Part shown: one piece after another, positions 60,261 to 64,000 of the stretch | How positions within the stretch are numbered: the first letter of the stretch is position 1 | Layout: every line of letters starts with the position of its first letter | Origin: Cymodocea nodosa | Lineage: Eukaryota; Streptophyta; Magnoliopsida; Alismatales; Cymodoceaceae | Reading direction: 5' to 3' | Assembly (NCBI GenBank): GCA_036874045.1 | Contig: CM072343.1 | Location: 2,624,001 to 2,688,000 of the forward strand | Length of the DNA stretch: 64,000 nt | Made by a program: the position numbers and the translations under genes | Notes under the pieces: generated by a model | Told to the model about the DNA's origin: nothing | Databases searched by the model: none | Seen by the model: only the letters and a program-made list of their open reading frames with translations

Positions 60261-61510
60261 TATTTCCTATGGTGCATGATATAACAAGGATTCCAGGATC
60301 AGATAACTTTTTAAGAATTTGTGGCAGAAATAGGGAACTACTTTGCTTTGCTAAAAAGACATTTCTAAGAACTTTTCACTCTCCTTTCTTAGTACACCAA
60401 TCATTCAAAAATTTAGCACAAGGTGGCATTTTTTGTAATAGATCTAACAAAGGAATGTTAACTTGTACTTTTTCAAAAATTTCTCTGATTTTTTCTTGTT
60501 TTTCTGGTATTGTTTGTTGTAATCTTTCAAGATAGAGTGCTAAAGATTTTAATTTCAAAGATTCTTTTTCTTTCATTTGATTTGTTTGATCATTTTTAGC
60601 TTCATTAGCAAATTCAGATTGTTCTTCAGTGATTTCTAGATTTTCAGCTATTACATTTTCATTATCATTTTGAGTTTTACTCTTATCCACCTTCATATCA
60701 TTTTCATTTTGAGTTCTTGGTGGTATATCAGTTCCAGATCTTAATGTTACACATACATCTTCCAGATTTTTATTACTCTTATGATGTCTTTGCATATCAT
60801 TTTCGTAATTATGATCTTCAATTGTTTTTAGTTTTAAAGTGCATTCTTTAAATTCTCTTGCATTAATATTTTCTTTTGGCTGTGTATTTCACAAATTATG
60901 CAGGTTTATAATATTATAATTTTCATTGTCCTATTGCATAACTTGTATTTTCATTGTATAATCGTCTAATGCTTTTAGTTTTCTTTCCAGAACATCTAAT
61001 TTCGTTGCACTCAATTTTTGATCAATTTTCATTATGGTTTTTTCAGTTTCGTAAATTATATCCTTTATAGGTTCTGAATATGCTTCCTTATAGTTTAATT
61101 GGTTGACTTCTTGTTGCTGACACATAAAGTATTCCAATTTGTCAAGGTTTTGCTCTATACTATGCTCTAGTCTGTCATACCTATCCCAAACTTCCGTGTC
61201 TCTTAACATATTACACATTCTATACTAACCATCAGTTGGGTAAACTATAGGATTATCATACTCGGCTCTATTATATTGAGGATAATTCATTTGTTGTTTA
61301 TGGAATCTAACCATCTGTAAACGTCTCAGTTTCAAACAGTTAGAAATGTCATGTCCTTCAGAATTGCAGAATTCACATATGCTAATTACAGGTTTCAAAA
61401 ATCTTTGAGCATAAGCATATGCCATTTTTTCAATTACAGAAGAAAACACACAACTCTCTAGCTATTAAAACAAAATAGCTCTAACAGTTGCTTATATCAA
61501 TTTAATTCAA
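60261..61510 (-). pseudogene. 5' ORF of element B: CCHC knuckle and coiled-coil region
   Basis: MAYAYAQRFLKPVISI near 61420 is followed by CEFCNSEGHDISNC, then a coiled-coil region (VWDRYDRLEHSIEQNLDKLE near 61190) and the stretch leading to protease (MPPCAKFLNDWCTKK near 60400). About 80 bases separate it from the primer-binding site, so no capsid domain fits. Some breaks. Confidence 0.83.
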
Positions 61511-61529
61511 TTCCTCAGCAACAGCGCCA
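61511..61529 (-). other. Primer-binding site of element B
   Basis: On the minus strand TGGCGCTGTTGCTGAGGAA, 7 bases from the LTR. It is the closest of the three to the aspartate-tRNA complement TGGCGCCGTTGCCGGGGA. Confidence 0.78.
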
Positions 61530-61536
61530 TAAAACT

Positions 61537-63731
61537 TGTTTCTATTTTCCCAGCACTACACTAGAAAAACTTGGATTTGGTACTTCTATTTTTACTTAGT
61601 TAATTTATCTTTATGCCTATTCTTTCTTTTAGAAGTAAACAAACAACCTTTAATACAATTTAGATATTAATTCCAATTTGTACTTTAACTGTAAGTGCAT
61701 AGTGTTTATTGTATCAGTGTGCAAGTATAGGTCGATCCCATAAGGAATTGCTGAAAAATTTAGAACTATCTGTTTGTTAACAATCAAATTTATATATTTA
61801 ATAAGCTCTTCGTTGAATTACAGTTAACTCAACAGACAAAGTTCGTTGAGTTATGGCTAACTCAACGGACTAACCTCATGGACTTAAGTTAACTCTACGA
61901 GCTTGTCTTTTCTTTTTAATACTACTATTTGTAGAGGAATTCGGCCAACCATTGGGCGATTCCACAGATTGTAAATAACATCAATTAAGCTCTTTAATGT
62001 TAGTAAACACTGAATTTATCATTAAGCAATACTAACATTCAGATAATTCAAACAGTAACCATTAAAATCTTTAAGTCTTTTGAACAAACCAATTTCAGTA
62101 AACTGTAAAACTAAAACAAACATAAAACAATCACAACACTGACAAAAATAACATTAATCACGATACAACACAAACAATACAACATACAAACATAGATAAA
62201 TTGTTTTTGGTATTTTTGTTTTAATATAAACATGGAAATGGGCGAAAGGTGAAATGTAAAGTAATCTCACTTGATAGTAAATACTTCTGACACTACTTGC
62301 AACGCGATTACACCACTGAAAATTAAACCACTTACAATTCTGTCTCCTCTCCTTAAAGAATCGCGAGTCCAGAATTGCAAGATAATCTTCTCTTCAGCAT
62401 ACAGGCATCAACCCGAAGCCAAGGCTAAAAGCTCTACAATCTCCTGAAATATGAGTCGGCACTTGGTGAAAATGGTTTCCCTTCCCGCGACGCGATCACT
62501 CCTCACAGTGGTTGTCAGGCACTATGTTTGGCTCGGAATCGACCCAACATCAAGAAAGTATTCTCATAGACCTCCGATGGTTGGTGATTATGGTGGATAT
62601 GGTGGTGGTAACGATGGTTGGTATGATACTTCGAAGAATCGCCGATACTGTCTGCAGAAAGCTCGGTGCTCCTCCTCTGTATACACTAGCCATCCATCGA
62701 TCACACATGCACCTCTTTTTCTTCTTTTCTTTTATATTTCTTCAGTAGTAACTACTTCTACTTGAATGATCGATTGGATTTCCTTCATTCAAATCAACGG
62801 CGATGATTTCTTCTCCCTACGCAATACATGCAATCGTGGTTTTTCTTCCAACTGTCCTGTTTCTGCAACCGCTACAGTGGCATATTAGAAAATAAATAGT
62901 CCGTGGAGTTACAGATAACTCAATGGACTTTCTTCGTTGATTTAACTATAAAACACGTGCATAAACTTAACTATCCGATGCTCAGGTGCATTTCAGATAC
63001 TTATAAACTTAACTATCTGATGCTTAGATGCATTTCAGATAGTTACAGCTAACTCATAGATATATAACTTAAGTAAATCTACTAGATCTCGACACGTGTC
63101 AGCAGTAGTTTAATCATAAAATACACATTTCGAAGAGTTACAGGTCTAACTATCCGATGCTCAAATGCATTTCGGATAGTTATAGCTAACTCACCGAAAA
63201 TCCACGTAAGGTACTTTACCAGAACATGACATGTGTCCACTGCTATTTTATAAATAAAAAGAGATTTCGGAGGGTTACACATATAACCGTCCGATGCCTA
63301 GTTGCAATTTTGGATAGTTAGAGATAACTCACCGAAAGTTCACTTAAGTCATGCATTATGGTTTCGACACTTGTACTTCTAGAAATAATAAAATATTCTT
63401 TCAAAACATAACTATTCGGCAATATAAACATAACTATCTGACATATTCGGTCTGTTAAACATAACTGTCCGGAATATGTTCGGTATGTTAAACATAACTG
63501 TCTGAAATATCAGAAAATTCAGATACTTAAGAATTTCATAGCCTGCAACTTACCGATAGTTCAAAAATTTACTAAATTGACATTAATTCCCCAAAATTAA
63601 GCAAATTCTTCAATTAAAGCAGATAACAGTGCAATTATAACATAATCGCTTAATTCTCATATGATAAGCTAAATATTATGCAATTAACCATCATTTAACC
63701 GTTAATAATATGCACTTTTTCATTCTAAACA
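61537..63731 (-). repeat. Right (5') LTR of element B
   Basis: It starts TGTTTCTATTTTCCC and ends CATTCTAAACA, 2195 bp. Palindromes at 61810-61900 and the AACTATCCGA/TCGGATAGTT hairpins at about 62965-63330 match the left LTR. Confidence 0.95.
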
Positions 63732-63736
63732 GGATG

Positions 63737-64000
63737 CAAGAAATTAAGGATTTATTTGAGTTCCAAGGTCTATTGCAGTTTATTTCCCAAGAGAGAGGGC
63801 ATGTAGTATATGAGAATCTAGTGCCCTACTTCTATGCAAATTTAAGGGAAGGAGAAAGTGGATTAATTTCCAATGTAGAGCAAGCTGATGTACAGATAAC
63901 ACCAGAGCTTCTCCATAATATTTTAGGACTGAAGAATGAAGGACTAGAAATTCTAGAAAGCACAACTGTAGTCGATTGGACAGAACAGATCATAAAGGAT
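63737..64000 (+). pseudogene. Third ORF of element D, continuation to the window edge
   Basis: After the right copy of the GGATG duplication the plus-strand ORF resumes: QEIKDLFEFQGLLQFISQE, then VPYFYANLREGES near 63820 and ITPELLHNILGLKNEG near 63900. The FYANL and ITPE-x-L patterns recall a domain in plant retrotransposon proteins (Transposase_32-like, from memory). The reverse complement of 33418-33690 in element C is the same region. Confidence 0.78.

Larger units (their letters stand above)
51175..63731 (-). mobile_element. Element B: internally deleted Athila-like element inside D
   Basis: 12557 bp with both LTRs (51175-53381 and 61537-63731). The duplication GGATG lies at 51170-51174 and 63732-63736. 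Order in its own direction: LTR, PBS, knuckle ORF, protease, RT, start of RNase H, then a jump to the capsid spacer, capsid ORF, F-box ORF, 3' non-coding, LTR. Integrase and the third ORF are missing, so it could only have moved with help from a complete relative. LTRs differ by about 6% in a 310-base sample. Frames have relatively few breaks; protease plus RT is open over 466 codons. Confidence 0.95.
42394..64000 (+). mobile_element. Element D: Athila-like Ty3/gypsy retrotransposon, plus strand, continues past the window
   Basis: 5' LTR 42394-44556, then primer-binding site, knuckle ORF, protease, RT, RNase H, integrase and third ORF. The third ORF is split by element B (51175-63731) and resumes at 63737, running to the window edge. 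D sits in the right LTR of C; GTACT (42389-42393) is its expected target duplication. The 3' LTR is outside the window. Frames are broken in several places. Confidence 0.9.

Overview
This is a plant nuclear window, very likely from an angiosperm. It has one spliced host gene and about 53 kb of nested LTR retrotransposons. The base composition is AT-rich, gene exons are GC-richer than their introns, and every coding signal beyond 10.7 kb belongs to a retroelement. The species cannot be named from the sequence alone.

Left part (1-10.7 kb). A class IV homeodomain-leucine zipper gene of the GLABRA2 type lies on the minus strand (3486 down to 848). Seven exons are visible, giving 443 residues: N-terminus, homeodomain, zipper-loop-zipper and the first part of the START domain. 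The rest of START and the C-terminus lie beyond the left edge. Upstream are a CT-rich promoter, three decayed TRIM-like LTR units (3956-4400) and about 6 kb in which I see no gene.

Middle (10.7-17.9 kb). This is a graveyard: a short copia-type LTR with a gag fragment, several old LTR pieces of the large gypsy family in both orientations, a palindromic minisatellite, and a piece of the internal region of a related element.

Right part (17.9-64 kb). Ty3/gypsy elements of an Athila-like family are stacked like Russian dolls. Outer element C (minus strand, from 17882) contains a solo LTR (target duplication CTTCT), a copia element (27892-33412, duplication TGTTC) and element D, which entered C's right LTR at 42393. 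Element D (plus strand, 42394 to beyond the window) contains element B (51175-63731, minus strand, duplication GGATG). By eye, the LTR pairs of C differ at about 11% of positions in a sample, and those of B and the copia at about 6%, which fits this order. All are broken fossils.

The possible undescribed system is the layout of this gypsy family. Directly after the primer-binding site comes a small gag piece with a CCHC zinc knuckle, then protease, RT, RNase H and integrase, then a long third ORF. In the 3' part comes the capsid domain of gag, followed by an F-box plus F-box-associated ORF that looks captured from a host gene. Copies C and B share this capsid-F-box 3' module, and their F-box ORFs are exactly the same length (1140 nt). 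B has lost integrase and the third ORF. The gaps between 3' modules, and the LTRs, carry clusters of one palindrome (GTTGAGTTA...TAACTCAAC). A second palindrome (CGGTTGAACCG) is repeated between integrase and the third ORF.
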